DNA of 64,000 nt from JBELHR01 sp042091275 (GCA_042091275.1 JBELHR010000007.1:1-64000), one strand, 5' to 3'; numbered from the stretch's first letter, positions 16,523 through 25,352 are shown. Notes: a model not told the origin generated them from the sequence alone. Made by a program: numbers and translations.

Positions 16523-18679
16523 ATGACAAAGAAAAAAAGAAATATATATAAGAAGAAGGGAAGGGTGATCAAGGATTTGAATCGAAAGATTTTAAAGGTT
16601 TTTTCCACCCAAAATAAAACTCCTTTGAATTATAAACAGATTGCAGCTAGCTTAAAAATAGAAGATAGTGATGGTCGAAATCAAATTTTAAAAAAGCTTG
16701 CAGAAATGCAGGCTAATGGAAGAATTAAAGAAGAATCAAGAGGGAAATATATTTTAAATGCCAAAGACCACTACCACACTGGTGTATTAGATGTTACTAG
16801 TAATGGTAATGCATATTTTATTTGTGAGGATTTTGAAGATGATGTATTTATTCCATCGAGAAATATAAATAATGGACTACACAAAGATACCGTTCAAGTA
16901 TACGTATACAAACGAAAGAGAAATGGTAAAATGGAGGGGGATGTCGTATCCATTACGGAGCGATATAAAACCGAATTTGTAGGCGTACTTCAAGAGAATA
17001 AAAACTTTGGATTTGTCGTAGCCGATGACAATAAAATGTATGCGGATTTATTTATCAAAAAGTCGGATTTTAATGGGGCTTTAAACGGAGATAAGGTTGT
17101 TGCAGAAATAGTCGATTGGCCTAGTAAGTCAAAATCTCCATTCGCTAAGATCACCAAGGTATTGGGTAAACCAGGAGAACATCAAACCGAAATGCATTCT
17201 ATTTTGGTGGATTATGGATTGCCTTACGATTTTCCAGAAGAGGTAGAACACTATGCGAGTAAACTACCTATCGAGATTACAGAACAAGAGATTGCAAAGC
17301 GCAGAGATATGCGGGATGTATTGACTTTTACAATAGATCCTAAAGACGCAAAAGACTTTGATGATGCATTGTCGTATGAGGTTTTAGATAATGGTTTAAA
17401 ACGCATTGGAGTGCATATTGCAGATGTTTCTCACTATCTGCAAGAAGGTACTTTGCTAGATGATGAAGCATTTGACAGAGCCACATCGGTTTATTTAGTC
17501 GATAGGGTAGTTCCTATGCTTCCTGAAATTTTGTCTAATAATGTCTGTAGTTTAAGACCTAATGAGGAGAAATTGTGTTTTTCTGCTCTGTTTACATTAA
17601 ATGAAAAGGCGGAGGTTGTAGATAAATGGTTTGGAAGGACTGTAATCTATTCCGATCAGAGATTCGCTTATGAAGACGCTCAAGAAATTATAGAAGGTAA
17701 AGAGCACGCTCTGAGTCCTGCGGTTTTAGATCTGGATAAATTGGCAAAAATTCTAAGGCAAAAACGCCTCAATAAAGGAGCATTAACCTTTGATAAAGTA
17801 GAAGTTAAATTTAATTTAGATGAGGAAGCCAATCCGATTGGAGTGTTTTTTAAACGCTCTCTGGATGCAAATAAATTAATTGAAGAATTTATGTTATTGG
17901 CAAATAGGGAAGTAGCTCAATTTATTGGCGAGGCTAAAGGGAAACCTTCAGGAAAAACCTTTATTTATAGAGTTCACGATGAGCCTAATATAGATAAATT
18001 AGAAGCTTTAAATAATTTGGTTCACAAGTTTGGATACGGAATTGACACTTCTTCTAGAAACAAAATTTCTAAAAGTTTAAATACCTTGTTGAGTGATGTC
18101 GCTGGCAAAGCAGAGTCAAATATGGTTGAGACACTTGCCATAAGAACCATGTCTAAAGCGGAATATACTACCAAAAACATAGGTCACTACGGTTTGGCAT
18201 TTGATTATTATTCTCACTTTACTTCACCTATTAGAAGATATCCAGATGTGATGACCCATCGTCTACTGCAACATTATTTAGATGGGGGTAAATCTCCAAA
18301 TAGCGATTCATTTGAAGAAAAATGTGGACATTGTTCCGAACGGGAACAGTTGGCGTCTCGAGCGGAACGAGACAGCATAAAATACATGCAAGTCAAATAC
18401 ATGGAAGATCACAAAGATCAAGAATTTGAAGGTGTTATTTCCGGAGTTACGGAATGGGGAATATATGTTGAGATTTCGGAAAATAAATGTGAAGGTATGG
18501 TTCGAATACGAGATATAAAAGATGATTATTATGTCTTTAGCGAGGAGCAATACGCCTTGGTTGGCCAGAGTACCAAGAATTTATACCAATTAGGAGATTT
18601 GGTAAAAGTGAAAGTAAAGAATACAGATTTAGAGCGTAAACATTTAGATTTTACGTTATTGAGTAAATTAAATTTTTAG
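16523..18679 (+). CDS. rnr: Ribonuclease R
   Basis: A 718-residue 3'-5' exoribonuclease of the RNB family that degrades structured RNA and matures stable RNAs. A basic N-terminal tail (KKKRNIYKKKGR) precedes a winged-helix region, two cold-shock OB domains (FGFVVADDNKMYADLFI), the RNB catalytic domain with the metal-binding TIDPKDAKDFDDALS and FTSPIRRYPDVMTHRLL, and a C-terminal S1 domain (EGVISGVTEWGIYVEI). All key Asp residues of the DxxDxDD-type cluster are present. Length is slightly shorter than in E. coli, as usual in Bacteroidota. The DUF2807 gene follows after 3 bp. Confidence 0.96.
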   Translation: MTKKKRNIYKKKGRVIKDLNRKILKVFSTQNKTPLNYKQIAASLKIEDSDGRNQILKKLAEMQANGRIKEESRGKYILNAKDHYHTGVLDVTSNGNAYFICEDFEDDVFIPSRNINNGLHKDTVQVYVYKRKRNGKMEGDVVSITERYKTEFVGVLQENKNFGFVVADDNKMYADLFIKKSDFNGALNGDKVVAEIVDWPSKSKSPFAKITKVLGKPGEHQTEMHSILVDYGLPYDFPEEVEHYASKLPIEITEQEIAKRRDMRDVLTFTIDPKDAKDFDDALSYEVLDNGLKRIGVHIADVSHYLQEGTLLDDEAFDRATSVYLVDRVVPMLPEILSNNVCSLRPNEEKLCFSALFTLNEKAEVVDKWFGRTVIYSDQRFAYEDAQEIIEGKEHALSPAVLDLDKLAKILRQKRLNKGALTFDKVEVKFNLDEEANPIGVFFKRSLDANKLIEEFMLLANREVAQFIGEAKGKPSGKTFIYRVHDEPNIDKLEALNNLVHKFGYGIDTSSRNKISKSLNTLLSDVAGKAESNMVETLAIRTMSKAEYTTKNIGHYGLAFDYYSHFTSPIRRYPDVMTHRLLQHYLDGGKSPNSDSFEEKCGHCSEREQLASRAERDSIKYMQVKYMEDHKDQEFEGVISGVTEWGIYVEISENKCEGMVRIRDIKDDYYVFSEEQYALVGQSTKNLYQLGDLVKVKVKNTDLERKHLDFTLLSKLNF

Positions 18680-18682
18680 ATT

Positions 18683-19348
18683 GTGAAAAAGTTTTTCTTA
18701 TTATCCCTAATTTTTATGGTGTCTTTTGCTGTTAAAGGACAAGCGATTGATCGTTATGAAGAATTGAGAATCGTAAGCGGCCTCGAGGTTCATATTGAAA
18801 ATGGTTCCGAGAATGAAATAATTATTACTGGAAGCGATGCAGATAAAATTAATGTCAGCAGCGAAGATGGTAAAGTTAGATTGAGTGTAAGCCTATCAGG
18901 TCTGTTGGAAGAGAGAAATTACGATATAAAGGTCGTGGTCAAAGACAGTATCGAAGTAATTGATATCAATCAAGGATCACAGGTGTCTTTAAATGCGAAT
19001 CTCGATCAAAAGAAAATTGAAGTTAGGGTGCAAGAAGGCGCTACTTTTGATGGTAGATTAGAAACTGGATTGGTCGTTTTAAGAGCGGTTAGCGGTGGAA
19101 GTATTAATATTCAAGGACTCGCAACTATGTTAAAGTTAACCGTAAATACAGGTGCTTCCGTAGATGCCTTTGATTTGAATTGTTCGAACGCGGATGTTAT
19201 GGCTATGTCCGGTGGTATAGCTCAGGTCAGTGTTTATAACATACTAAATGCCCAAGTAAAATTTGGCGGTAGTATTGAATACAGGGGTCAACCGGAAGTT
19301 TTGAATGAGAAAAAGGTATTAGGAGGTAGTATTGAAGGTAATAATTAA
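18683..19348 (+). CDS. Exported head GIN domain (DUF2807) protein
   Basis: A 221-residue exported protein with an N-terminal signal peptide (KKFFLLSLIFMVSFAVKGQ). The rest is a repetitive beta-rich fold with short Gly/Ser-containing strands (LEVHIENGSENEIIITGS, VSLNANLDQKKIEV), fitting the putative auto-transporter adhesin head GIN domain DUF2807, common in Bacteroidota. It starts with GTG at 18683; no ATG is available that keeps the signal peptide. It lies 3 bp after rnr and is likely co-transcribed. Function unknown; probably periplasmic or surface-located. Confidence 0.8.
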   Translation: MKKFFLLSLIFMVSFAVKGQAIDRYEELRIVSGLEVHIENGSENEIIITGSDADKINVSSEDGKVRLSVSLSGLLEERNYDIKVVVKDSIEVIDINQGSQVSLNANLDQKKIEVRVQEGATFDGRLETGLVVLRAVSGGSINIQGLATMLKLTVNTGASVDAFDLNCSNADVMAMSGGIAQVSVYNILNAQVKFGGSIEYRGQPEVLNEKKVLGGSIEGNN

Positions 19349-19403
19349 TAATTTGAGACTCCATAGAAAGAGTTTTCATATATTTGTCACATAAATTTAA
19401 GTT

Positions 19404-19577
19404 ATGAACCACTTTTTATTTTTGGGAGGATACGAATGGATCCTTATTGTTTTGGTCGTAGTATTGTTATTCGGTGGAAGAAAGATACCGGAATTGATGA
19501 GAGGACTCGGAAGCGGAATTAAAGAATTTAAATCTGCTACAAAGGACGACGACGAAGATACAGAGAAGACAAAATAA
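19404..19577 (+). CDS. tatA: Twin-arginine translocase subunit TatA/TatE family
   Basis: A short gene of 57 codons, read directly from the sequence (ATG 19404, TAA 19575-19577). The product has a single N-terminal membrane helix (about residues 11-23, WILIVLVVVLLF), then the FGGRKIPELMRGLGSGIKEF hinge and amphipathic helix that define TatA, and an acidic tail (KDDDEDTEKTK). TatA oligomers form the pore that moves folded proteins with twin-arginine signals across the inner membrane. TatB or TatC are not nearby. A strong terminator follows immediately. Confidence 0.95.
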   Translation: MNHFLFLGGYEWILIVLVVVLLFGGRKIPELMRGLGSGIKEFKSATKDDDEDTEKTK

Positions 19578-19608
19578 AAAAAGCGGCTATTTAGCCGCTT
19601 TTTCTTTT
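19576..19608. terminator. Bidirectional terminator between tatA and the SPFH protein gene
   Basis: Stem AAGCGGCT/AGCCGCTT (19581-19588 with 19593-19600), loop of 4, A-run before and T-run after. It serves both convergent genes. Confidence 0.88.
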
Positions 19609-20537
19609 TATTCTGTTTTGTTGTTTTTCTCGTCTGCTGCTTGAATCTTATTAGCAGCTACTAAACTTGTTACCATATCATTCAGCATATTACTTGCGGC
19701 ATTTGGATTATTCGGCAAGAGTATTAAATTACTGTTGGTGTCTGATCCAATGGATTGTAAAGTATCGTAGTGTTGGGTAATTACAATAAGCGCAGAAGCT
19801 TCCTGGGAATTAATCCCCGCTTTGTTTAGTACATCTACACTCTCCTCTAAACCTCTGGCAATTTCTCTTCTTTGGTCTGCAATACCTTTACCTTGAAGTC
19901 TCTTACTTTCGGCCTCCGCTTTTGCTTTTTCTACAATTAATATACGTTGGGCATCTCCTTCGAATTGAGCAGCGACTTTTTCGCGTTCCGAAGCATTAAT
20001 ACGGTTCATAGCTTCTTTTACTTGACGGTCTGGATCGATGTCCGTAACCAAGGCTTTTACGATATCATATCCGTAGTTAAGCATAGCCTCTTTTAGTTCA
20101 CGTTGAATGGCTTGAGCGATATCGTCTTTTTTCTCAAAGACATCATCTAGCTTCATTTTAGGTACTTCAGCTCTTACTGTATCGAATATATATGCGGTTA
20201 TTTGATCGTGTGGATTTTGTAGTTTATAGAAAGCATCATAAACCTTTTCACGTAAAATTTGGAATTGAACGGATATTTTTAGCTGGACAAAAACATCATC
20301 TTTAGTTTTTGTTTCAACGATTACATCTAATTGCTGGATTTTTAGGGATACTCTCCCTGAAATCTTGTCAAACACGGGGATTTTAATCTGTAATCCAGAT
20401 TGTCTTATTGTTTGGAATTTTCCGAATCTTTCGATAATAGCTGTGGTTTGTTGTTTAACCGTAAAAATGGTTAGTGGGAGTAAGAGAACAAAAAGTACTC
20501 CGAGGAAAATAAGTAGAATCATAATTTTTATTTTCAA
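19608..20537 (-). CDS. SPFH/Band 7 (stomatin/prohibitin-like) membrane protein
   Basis: A 309-residue protein with one N-terminal membrane helix (about residues 5-26, MILLIFLGVLFVLLLPLTIF) and an SPFH/Band 7 domain. Markers are QQTTAIIERFGKF, the SLKIQQLDV strand, and the coiled-coil region DRQVKEAMNRINASEREKVAA with the typical AEAESKRLQGKGIADQR. It is likely to oligomerise in the inner membrane in a flotillin- or stomatin-like scaffold, as for QmcA. No NfeD-type partner is adjacent. It has its own terminator downstream, shared with tatA, and follows gltX's terminator region on the opposite side. Confidence 0.9.
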   Translation of the reverse strand: MKIKIMILLIFLGVLFVLLLPLTIFTVKQQTTAIIERFGKFQTIRQSGLQIKIPVFDKISGRVSLKIQQLDVIVETKTKDDVFVQLKISVQFQILREKVYDAFYKLQNPHDQITAYIFDTVRAEVPKMKLDDVFEKKDDIAQAIQRELKEAMLNYGYDIVKALVTDIDPDRQVKEAMNRINASEREKVAAQFEGDAQRILIVEKAKAEAESKRLQGKGIADQRREIARGLEESVDVLNKAGINSQEASALIVITQHYDTLQSIGSDTNSNLILLPNNPNAASNMLNDMVTSLVAANKIQAADEKNNKTE

Positions 20538-20540
20538 TAT

Positions 20541-20570
20541 ACAAAAAAAGCCTCATTAGAGGCTTTTCTT
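20541..20570 (-). terminator. Terminator after gltX
   Basis: Stem AAGCCTC/GAGGCTT (20548-20554 with 20559-20565), loop ATTA, A-run on the plus strand giving the minus-strand T-tract at the gltX end. Confidence 0.8.
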
Positions 20571-22080
20571 ATAAAGTGTTTACTGCGTAAGTTATGCGGT
20601 TTTGTACTTCTCGTTTTCCAAGGATTTCAAGGATAGTGAATAAGTCTGGTCCGCTTAAGGATCCTACTTGACTGAGTCGTAAGGGAGGCATTACTTGACC
20701 AAACTTAAGCCCATTAGATTCAATGTGATTTTTGATTTGTGTCTGAATATTTTCTGCTGTCCAGTCTTTTAGGTTTTCTAATTCTAGTTTGACGTCTGTT
20801 AGAATTTGTCCTGTATTTTCCTTCCACTGTTTTTTCGAAGCTTTTGCGTCAAATTCTGTTGGTGCTATATAGAAATATTTTGAAAGTTCCCAGAGGTCCG
20901 CAGGAAAGTTAGCGCGTTCTTTAATAAGGTCAACTATCTTGTGATTGAGTGCAAAATCCTCTGAAATATTATTATTTTGTAAATATGACACATAGTAAGG
21001 TTGGAGCTCGGAGTATGTCTTGTTCTTTAGATACTCGTGGTTAAACCAAATCGTTTTTTCTGGGCTAAATTTAGCTCCTGACTTGCTAACACGCTCTAGA
21101 CTGAATGACTGTATTAGTTCGTCTAAGTCGAATAATTCTTGTTCCGTTCCTGGGTTCCATCCAAGCAGTGCTAACATATTAACAAATGCTTCTGGGAGAT
21201 AACCAGATTCTTTGTATCCTGCACTAAGACTTCCGTTTTCAGGATTGACGTAATTTAACGGGAATACAGGGAACCCTAGTTTGTCGCCATCACGTTTGCT
21301 AAGTTTTCCTTTTCCTACAGGTTTAAGTATAAGTGGAAGATGAGCGAATATTGGTTTTTCCCATTCGAATGCGTCGTAGAGTAAATAATGCAATGCCAAT
21401 GAAGGTAGCCACTCCTCGCCACGAATAACATGGCTAATTTTCATGAGATGATCATCCACAATATTGGCGAAATGATAGGTAGGAAGACCATCCGACTTGA
21501 ATAATATTTTATCATCCAAAACAGAGGTATTAACATGCATTTCCCCTCGAATTTCGTCTTGAAGATTTAGGCTAATGTTGGGCTCGATTTTAAAACGAAT
21601 GACATATTCACATCCGTCTTTAATCTTGTTTAAGGCATATTCCATTCCATGAGATATACTGTTGTCCAGACTCTCTCTATTCTCGTGACTGTAAGCAAAT
21701 ACCTTTTTTTGGGATTCCTGTTCTTCTCTTAAGCGATTTAGTTCTGCACTTGAGTCAAAGGCGTAATACGCCTTGCCGCTATCTATTAATTTTTGAATAT
21801 AGGTTTTGTAAATCTCACTTCTTTCGGATTGTCTATAAGGTCCGTATAGTTCGTTGTGATCAGGTCCTTCGTCTGGAGATATATTTGCCCAAGCAAGGCT
21901 GTCTGTGATATATTGTTCAGCGTTAGATACAAAACGGCTTTGATCGGTATCCTCTATGCGTAATATAAATTTCCCTTTGTTTTGTTTTGCAAATAGGTAA
22001 TTGTATAAAGCTGTCCTAACTCCACCTATATGTAGTGGTCCGGTTGGACTTGGAGCAAATCTTACGCGTATATCTGTCAT
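20569..22080 (-). CDS. gltX: Glutamate-tRNA ligase
   Basis: A 503-residue class I synthetase charging tRNA-Glu. The HIGH motif is in RFAPSPTGPLHIGGVRTAL and the KMSKS equivalent is KLSKRDGD. FRIEDTDQSR appears as LRIEDTDQSRF, another signature of the family. The C-terminal part carries the anticodon-binding helical domain and ends in PPLRLSQVGSLSGPDLF. ATG 22080 (MTDIRVRFAPSP) was chosen; the longer frame to 22107 crosses a -7 box. Monocistronic between its promoter and terminator. Confidence 0.97.
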   Translation of the reverse strand: MTDIRVRFAPSPTGPLHIGGVRTALYNYLFAKQNKGKFILRIEDTDQSRFVSNAEQYITDSLAWANISPDEGPDHNELYGPYRQSERSEIYKTYIQKLIDSGKAYYAFDSSAELNRLREEQESQKKVFAYSHENRESLDNSISHGMEYALNKIKDGCEYVIRFKIEPNISLNLQDEIRGEMHVNTSVLDDKILFKSDGLPTYHFANIVDDHLMKISHVIRGEEWLPSLALHYLLYDAFEWEKPIFAHLPLILKPVGKGKLSKRDGDKLGFPVFPLNYVNPENGSLSAGYKESGYLPEAFVNMLALLGWNPGTEQELFDLDELIQSFSLERVSKSGAKFSPEKTIWFNHEYLKNKTYSELQPYYVSYLQNNNISEDFALNHKIVDLIKERANFPADLWELSKYFYIAPTEFDAKASKKQWKENTGQILTDVKLELENLKDWTAENIQTQIKNHIESNGLKFGQVMPPLRLSQVGSLSGPDLFTILEILGKREVQNRITYAVNTL

Positions 22081-22092
22081 GTTTTTTTTGAG

Positions 22093-22100
22093 CAAATATA
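22093..22100 (-). promoter_or_regulatory. Putative -7 box (TATATTTG) of gltX
   Basis: Minus-strand TATATTTG, 12 bp before the gltX ATG; matches TAnnTTTG and decides the shorter start. Confidence 0.42.
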
Positions 22101-22118
22101 ATAACATTTCAGGCTATA

Positions 22119-22146
22119 TTGGTTTTAATAACTATTACTACCTTTG
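22119..22146 (+). promoter_or_regulatory. Putative promoter of ybeY (TTG-N17-TACCTTTG)
   Basis: TTG at 22119-22121 and TACCTTTG at 22139-22146 with 17 bp between them match the flavobacterial pattern TTG-N17-23-TAnnTTTG. The ybeY ATG follows 15 bp after the -7 box, so the TTG codon at 22144 cannot be the start. Confidence 0.55.
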
Positions 22147-22161
22147 CAAAAAGTTTTGCAC

Positions 22162-22590
22162 ATGATTAGTTATGAATATTCTACTGATTTTAAGCTTAGT
22201 AGCGAGGAGGGTTATACCTCTTGGATTAGAGCTGTTGTAGAGTTGTATAATAAAGAGATTGGCGAATTGACGTATCGTTATATGTCAGACTCAGAATTAC
22301 TCGAATTTAATAGACAATATCTTAATCATGACACATATACTGATATTATTAGTTTTGATTATTCTGTAGGAGATATTATTTCTGGGGATATATTGATCAG
22401 TGTGGACCGCGTAAGAGAGAATTCGGTTGAGTTTGGTTCTGCGTTCCACGTGGAACTTTTAAGAGTCATGAGTCATGGTGTTTTGCATTATTTAGGTTTT
22501 AAAGATAAAACAGACATGGAATCAAGAATCATGCGAGAACAAGAGGATATAGCAATCAAATTATTTAATGAGTTCCACGTGGAACAGTAG
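22162..22590 (+). CDS. ybeY: Endoribonuclease YbeY (rRNA maturation factor)
   Basis: A 142-residue metal-dependent RNase acting in 16S rRNA 3' maturation and ribosome quality control. The metal-binding region reads HGVLHYLGFKDK. The first two histidines of the HGxLHxxGxDH motif are present, while the third is replaced (FKDK); as far as I recall this is the usual form in Bacteroidota. The NRQYLNHDTYTDIISFDY block precedes it. ATG 22162 is preferred over TTG 22144 because of the promoter. Two perfect GTTCCACGTGGAAC palindromes lie inside the gene, and both encode FHVE, the second making the C-terminal EFHVEQ. mnmG follows after 1 bp. Confidence 0.93.
   Translation: MISYEYSTDFKLSSEEGYTSWIRAVVELYNKEIGELTYRYMSDSELLEFNRQYLNHDTYTDIISFDYSVGDIISGDILISVDRVRENSVEFGSAFHVELLRVMSHGVLHYLGFKDKTDMESRIMREQEDIAIKLFNEFHVEQ
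22443..22456. promoter_or_regulatory. parS-like site 1
   Basis: GTTCCACGTGGAAC is a perfect 14-bp palindrome. It fits the widely conserved chromosomal parS core (GTTnCACGTGnAAC) bound by ParB. It lies inside ybeY. Confidence 0.8.
22572..22585. promoter_or_regulatory. parS-like site 2
   Basis: Second perfect GTTCCACGTGGAAC palindrome, 129 bp from site 1, in the last codons of ybeY. Confidence 0.8.
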
Positions 22591-22591
22591 T

Positions 22592-24469
22592 ATGAATTTA
22601 TTTAAAGATACATATGACGTAATTGTCGTCGGTGGTGGTCACTCTGGTTGTGAGGCTGCAGCCGCAAGTGCTAACTTAGGGGCAAGCACTCTTTTGATAA
22701 CCATGAGTCTTCAAAATATAGCTCAGATGAGTTGTAATCCGGCTATGGGTGGAATTGCAAAAGGACAAATTGTTCGAGAGATTGATGCTTTAGGAGGATA
22801 CGCTGGTATTATTTCTGACAAGACTGCCATACAATTTAAGATGCTAAACAAATCTAAAGGTCCTGCTATGTGGAGTCCACGAGTGCAATCTGACCGTATG
22901 CGTTTTGCAGAAGAATGGAGACTACAACTAGAGAGTATTGATGGGCTTGATATGTATCAAGAAATGGTCGTTGATTTTATATATGAGGGAGATAGTGTTG
23001 TCGGTGTGCGTACCGCTTTGGGTATCGATATCAAGTCTCGATCAGTTATTGTTACGGCAGGTACTTTTTTGAATGGTAAGATTCATATTGGTAATAAAAA
23101 CTTTGGTGGTGGACGTTCTGGTGAACGAGCATCAAAAGGGATTACCGAATCTTTGGTAAATAAAGGATTTGAGAGTGGAAGAATGAAAACAGGGACACCA
23201 CCTCGAGTAGATTCTAGATCCTTAGATTTCGATAAAATGATCGAGCAACCAGGGGACGCGGAACCAGAGAAGTTCTCTTATAATGTGGATTCTCCTGTTT
23301 TGTCTGAACAACGTTCGTGTTATATGACATACACAAGTCCTGAAGTACACGATTTACTTCGTTCAGGATTTGACAGGTCTCCAATGTTTAATGGAAGAAT
23401 TCAATCTACAGGGCCAAGGTATTGTCCTTCGATTGAGGATAAAATAGATCGGTTTGCAAGTAAAGAAAAACATCAAATCTTTGTGGAGCCTGAAGGGTGG
23501 AATACCACGGAAATATATGTAAATGGTTTCTCAACATCGTTGCCTGAAGATGTTCAGGATAAAGCGCTCCGTAAATTAGCAGGTTTTGAAAACGTAAAGG
23601 TATACCGTTATGGTTATGCTATAGAATACGATTATTTTCCACCGACACAATTGAAGCATACCTTGGAGACTAAGTTGTTGTCTGGTCTGTATTTTGCTGG
23701 TCAGATTAATGGTACAACTGGTTATGAGGAAGCGGGTGCTCAAGGATTGATGGCTGGGATAAACGCTGTCCTTAAAATTAAGGGTGAGCCGGAATTCATT
23801 TTAAAAAGAGACGAAGCTTATATCGGAGTTTTAATTGATGATTTGATTACCAAAGGTACAGAAGAGCCTTATAGAATGTTTACTTCTAGGGCAGAGTATA
23901 GGACTCTTTTGCGACAGGATAATGCGGATTTAAGACTTACTCAAAAAGGATTTGATATCGGTTTAGCTTCTGCAAATAGATTAGAGCGCCTAAATGAGAA
24001 GAAGACCAAGACCGCTCAGTTGATAGATTTTATTGAGAAGCTTAGCGTTAAACCAGATCAGGTCAATCCTGTTTTGGAAAAGTATAGTTCGGCTGCAATA
24101 AAGCAATCTATGAAGCTGAACAAAATAGTCGCAAGACCTAATGTCTGTTTGACCGATTTCTTGTTTTTGGATTCTCTTGACTTATTAGTTAAAGAGCTAA
24201 GTATTGACAAGGAGATATTTGAGCAAGCTGAAATACATATTAAATACGCTGGCTATATTAACAAGGAAAAGAATAACGCTGATAAATTACACAGGTTGGA
24301 GCATATTCGAATTCCTGAACAATATGACTATAGTCAAATCAAGTCTTTGTCTTTTGAGGCAAAAGAAAAACTCAATAAAATTAGACCGGTAAGTATTTCT
24401 CAAGCGAGTCGTATATCAGGAGTTTCCCCATCAGATATTTCCGTCTTATTGGTTCACATGGGAAGATAA
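22592..24469 (+). CDS. mnmG: tRNA uridine-5-carboxymethylaminomethyl modification enzyme MnmG (GidA)
   Basis: A 625-residue FAD protein which, with MnmE, installs the carboxymethylaminomethyl group at U34 of certain tRNAs. The FAD motif is VIVVGGGHSGCEAAAASA. Family signatures are MSCNPAIGG-type MSCNPAMGGIAKGQIVREID, TGTFLNG-like AGTFLNGKIHIG, GRMKTGTPPRVD and GQINGTTGYEEAGAQGLMAGINA. The C-terminal helical MnmE/tRNA-binding domain ends normally. ATG 22592 is chosen, because the frame from 22568 overlaps ybeY. In many bacteria gidA lies near the chromosomal origin, which fits the parS sites around it. Confidence 0.97.
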   Translation: MNLFKDTYDVIVVGGGHSGCEAAAASANLGASTLLITMSLQNIAQMSCNPAMGGIAKGQIVREIDALGGYAGIISDKTAIQFKMLNKSKGPAMWSPRVQSDRMRFAEEWRLQLESIDGLDMYQEMVVDFIYEGDSVVGVRTALGIDIKSRSVIVTAGTFLNGKIHIGNKNFGGGRSGERASKGITESLVNKGFESGRMKTGTPPRVDSRSLDFDKMIEQPGDAEPEKFSYNVDSPVLSEQRSCYMTYTSPEVHDLLRSGFDRSPMFNGRIQSTGPRYCPSIEDKIDRFASKEKHQIFVEPEGWNTTEIYVNGFSTSLPEDVQDKALRKLAGFENVKVYRYGYAIEYDYFPPTQLKHTLETKLLSGLYFAGQINGTTGYEEAGAQGLMAGINAVLKIKGEPEFILKRDEAYIGVLIDDLITKGTEEPYRMFTSRAEYRTLLRQDNADLRLTQKGFDIGLASANRLERLNEKKTKTAQLIDFIEKLSVKPDQVNPVLEKYSSAAIKQSMKLNKIVARPNVCLTDFLFLDSLDLLVKELSIDKEIFEQAEIHIKYAGYINKEKNNADKLHRLEHIRIPEQYDYSQIKSLSFEAKEKLNKIRPVSISQASRISGVSPSDISVLLVHMGR

Positions 24470-24481
24470 ATTTGTAAGTTT

Positions 24482-24495
24482 GTTTCACGTGGAAC
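24482..24495. promoter_or_regulatory. parS-like site 3
   Basis: GTTTCACGTGGAAC in the 40-bp gap between mnmG and the methyltransferase gene; one half is the GTTT form, the other GAAC. It fits the parS core completely. Confidence 0.8.
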
Positions 24496-24509
24496 CGTAA
24501 TTAGACCTA

Positions 24510-25352
24510 TTGAAAACAAAAAACATAGAACCAATCAAAACCAAAGATTTCATGCTTAGCATGGAATCTTTTTCTTTGGTTTATGACCGAGAGAAATTTC
24601 TATTTAAAACTATACCTGTTCCTGAAAATCTAGACAAGTATTATGAAAGTGATGCTTATATAAGCCATACAGATTCAAAAAAAAGTTTCTTCGACAAAGT
24701 ATATCAGTTCGCAAAAAGTTTTAATCTCAAGAAAAAACTCTCTTGGACTTTGCAAGGATCCAAAACCGAAAAGTTATTGGATGTAGGTTGTGGAACAGGA
24801 GATTTTTTAAATCTAGCAAAAGCAAATGGTCTGGAAGTTGATGGTGTTGAGATTAACAATAGCGCAAGAAAAATATCGGAGGAAAAATTAAATCAGAATA
24901 TTTTTAGTTCAATTTCTGAACTCCAAGGGAAACAATACGATAGGATTACACTTTGGCATGTTTTGGAACACCTGAACGATTTTGAAGGAAGTATAGAGCA
25001 ACTAAAAGATTTATTAAATCCAGGAGGAGTTTTAATAATCGCTGTACCTAACTTTAAAAGTTTTGATGCACAATATTATAAATCTTATTGGGCCGCATAC
25101 GATACACCACGTCATTTGTGGCATTTTTCACGTGAAACATTTTACTATTTAAAGGATAAATACGATTTAGAATATCTTCAAGACAAGGGAATGGTCTTGG
25201 ACTCGTTTTACGTCAGCCTATTGAGTGAAAAATACAAAAAGAACGTCTTCGGTGTTATAAGAGCCTTTTTTATAGGTTTTTGGTCGAACATGTCTGCTTT
25301 ATATAGCAGACAACACAGTTCGCAAGTTTATTTTCTCAAAAAACACACTTAG
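24510..25352 (+). CDS. Class I SAM-dependent methyltransferase
   Basis: A 280-residue protein of the UbiE/Methyltransf_23 type. SAM-binding motif I is KLLDVGCGTGDFL at about residues 88-100, followed by VDGVEINNSA (motif II acidic residue), LWHVLEHLNDF and LNPGGVLIIAVPN. The N-terminal part DKYYESDAYISHTD is common to a flavobacterial methyltransferase group; the substrate is unknown. The frame starts at TTG 24510; an ATG at 24552 would remove 14 residues that appear conserved, so TTG is preferred with moderate confidence. It lies 40 bp after mnmG, with a parS-like site in the gap and another inside the gene. Confidence 0.85.
   Translation: MKTKNIEPIKTKDFMLSMESFSLVYDREKFLFKTIPVPENLDKYYESDAYISHTDSKKSFFDKVYQFAKSFNLKKKLSWTLQGSKTEKLLDVGCGTGDFLNLAKANGLEVDGVEINNSARKISEEKLNQNIFSSISELQGKQYDRITLWHVLEHLNDFEGSIEQLKDLLNPGGVLIIAVPNFKSFDAQYYKSYWAAYDTPRHLWHFSRETFYYLKDKYDLEYLQDKGMVLDSFYVSLLSEKYKKNVFGVIRAFFIGFWSNMSALYSRQHSSQVYFLKKHT
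25125..25138. promoter_or_regulatory. parS-like site 4
   Basis: TTTTCACGTGAAAC matches the parS core GTTTCACGTGAAAC at 13 of 14 positions; inside the methyltransferase gene, 643 bp from site 3. Confidence 0.65.

Noticed and set aside
16402..16608. Minus-strand 68-codon frame, hydrophobic, at the rnr 5' end.
   Set aside because: It overlaps the rnr start and an AT-rich non-coding region; its Phe/Ile-rich content follows base composition.
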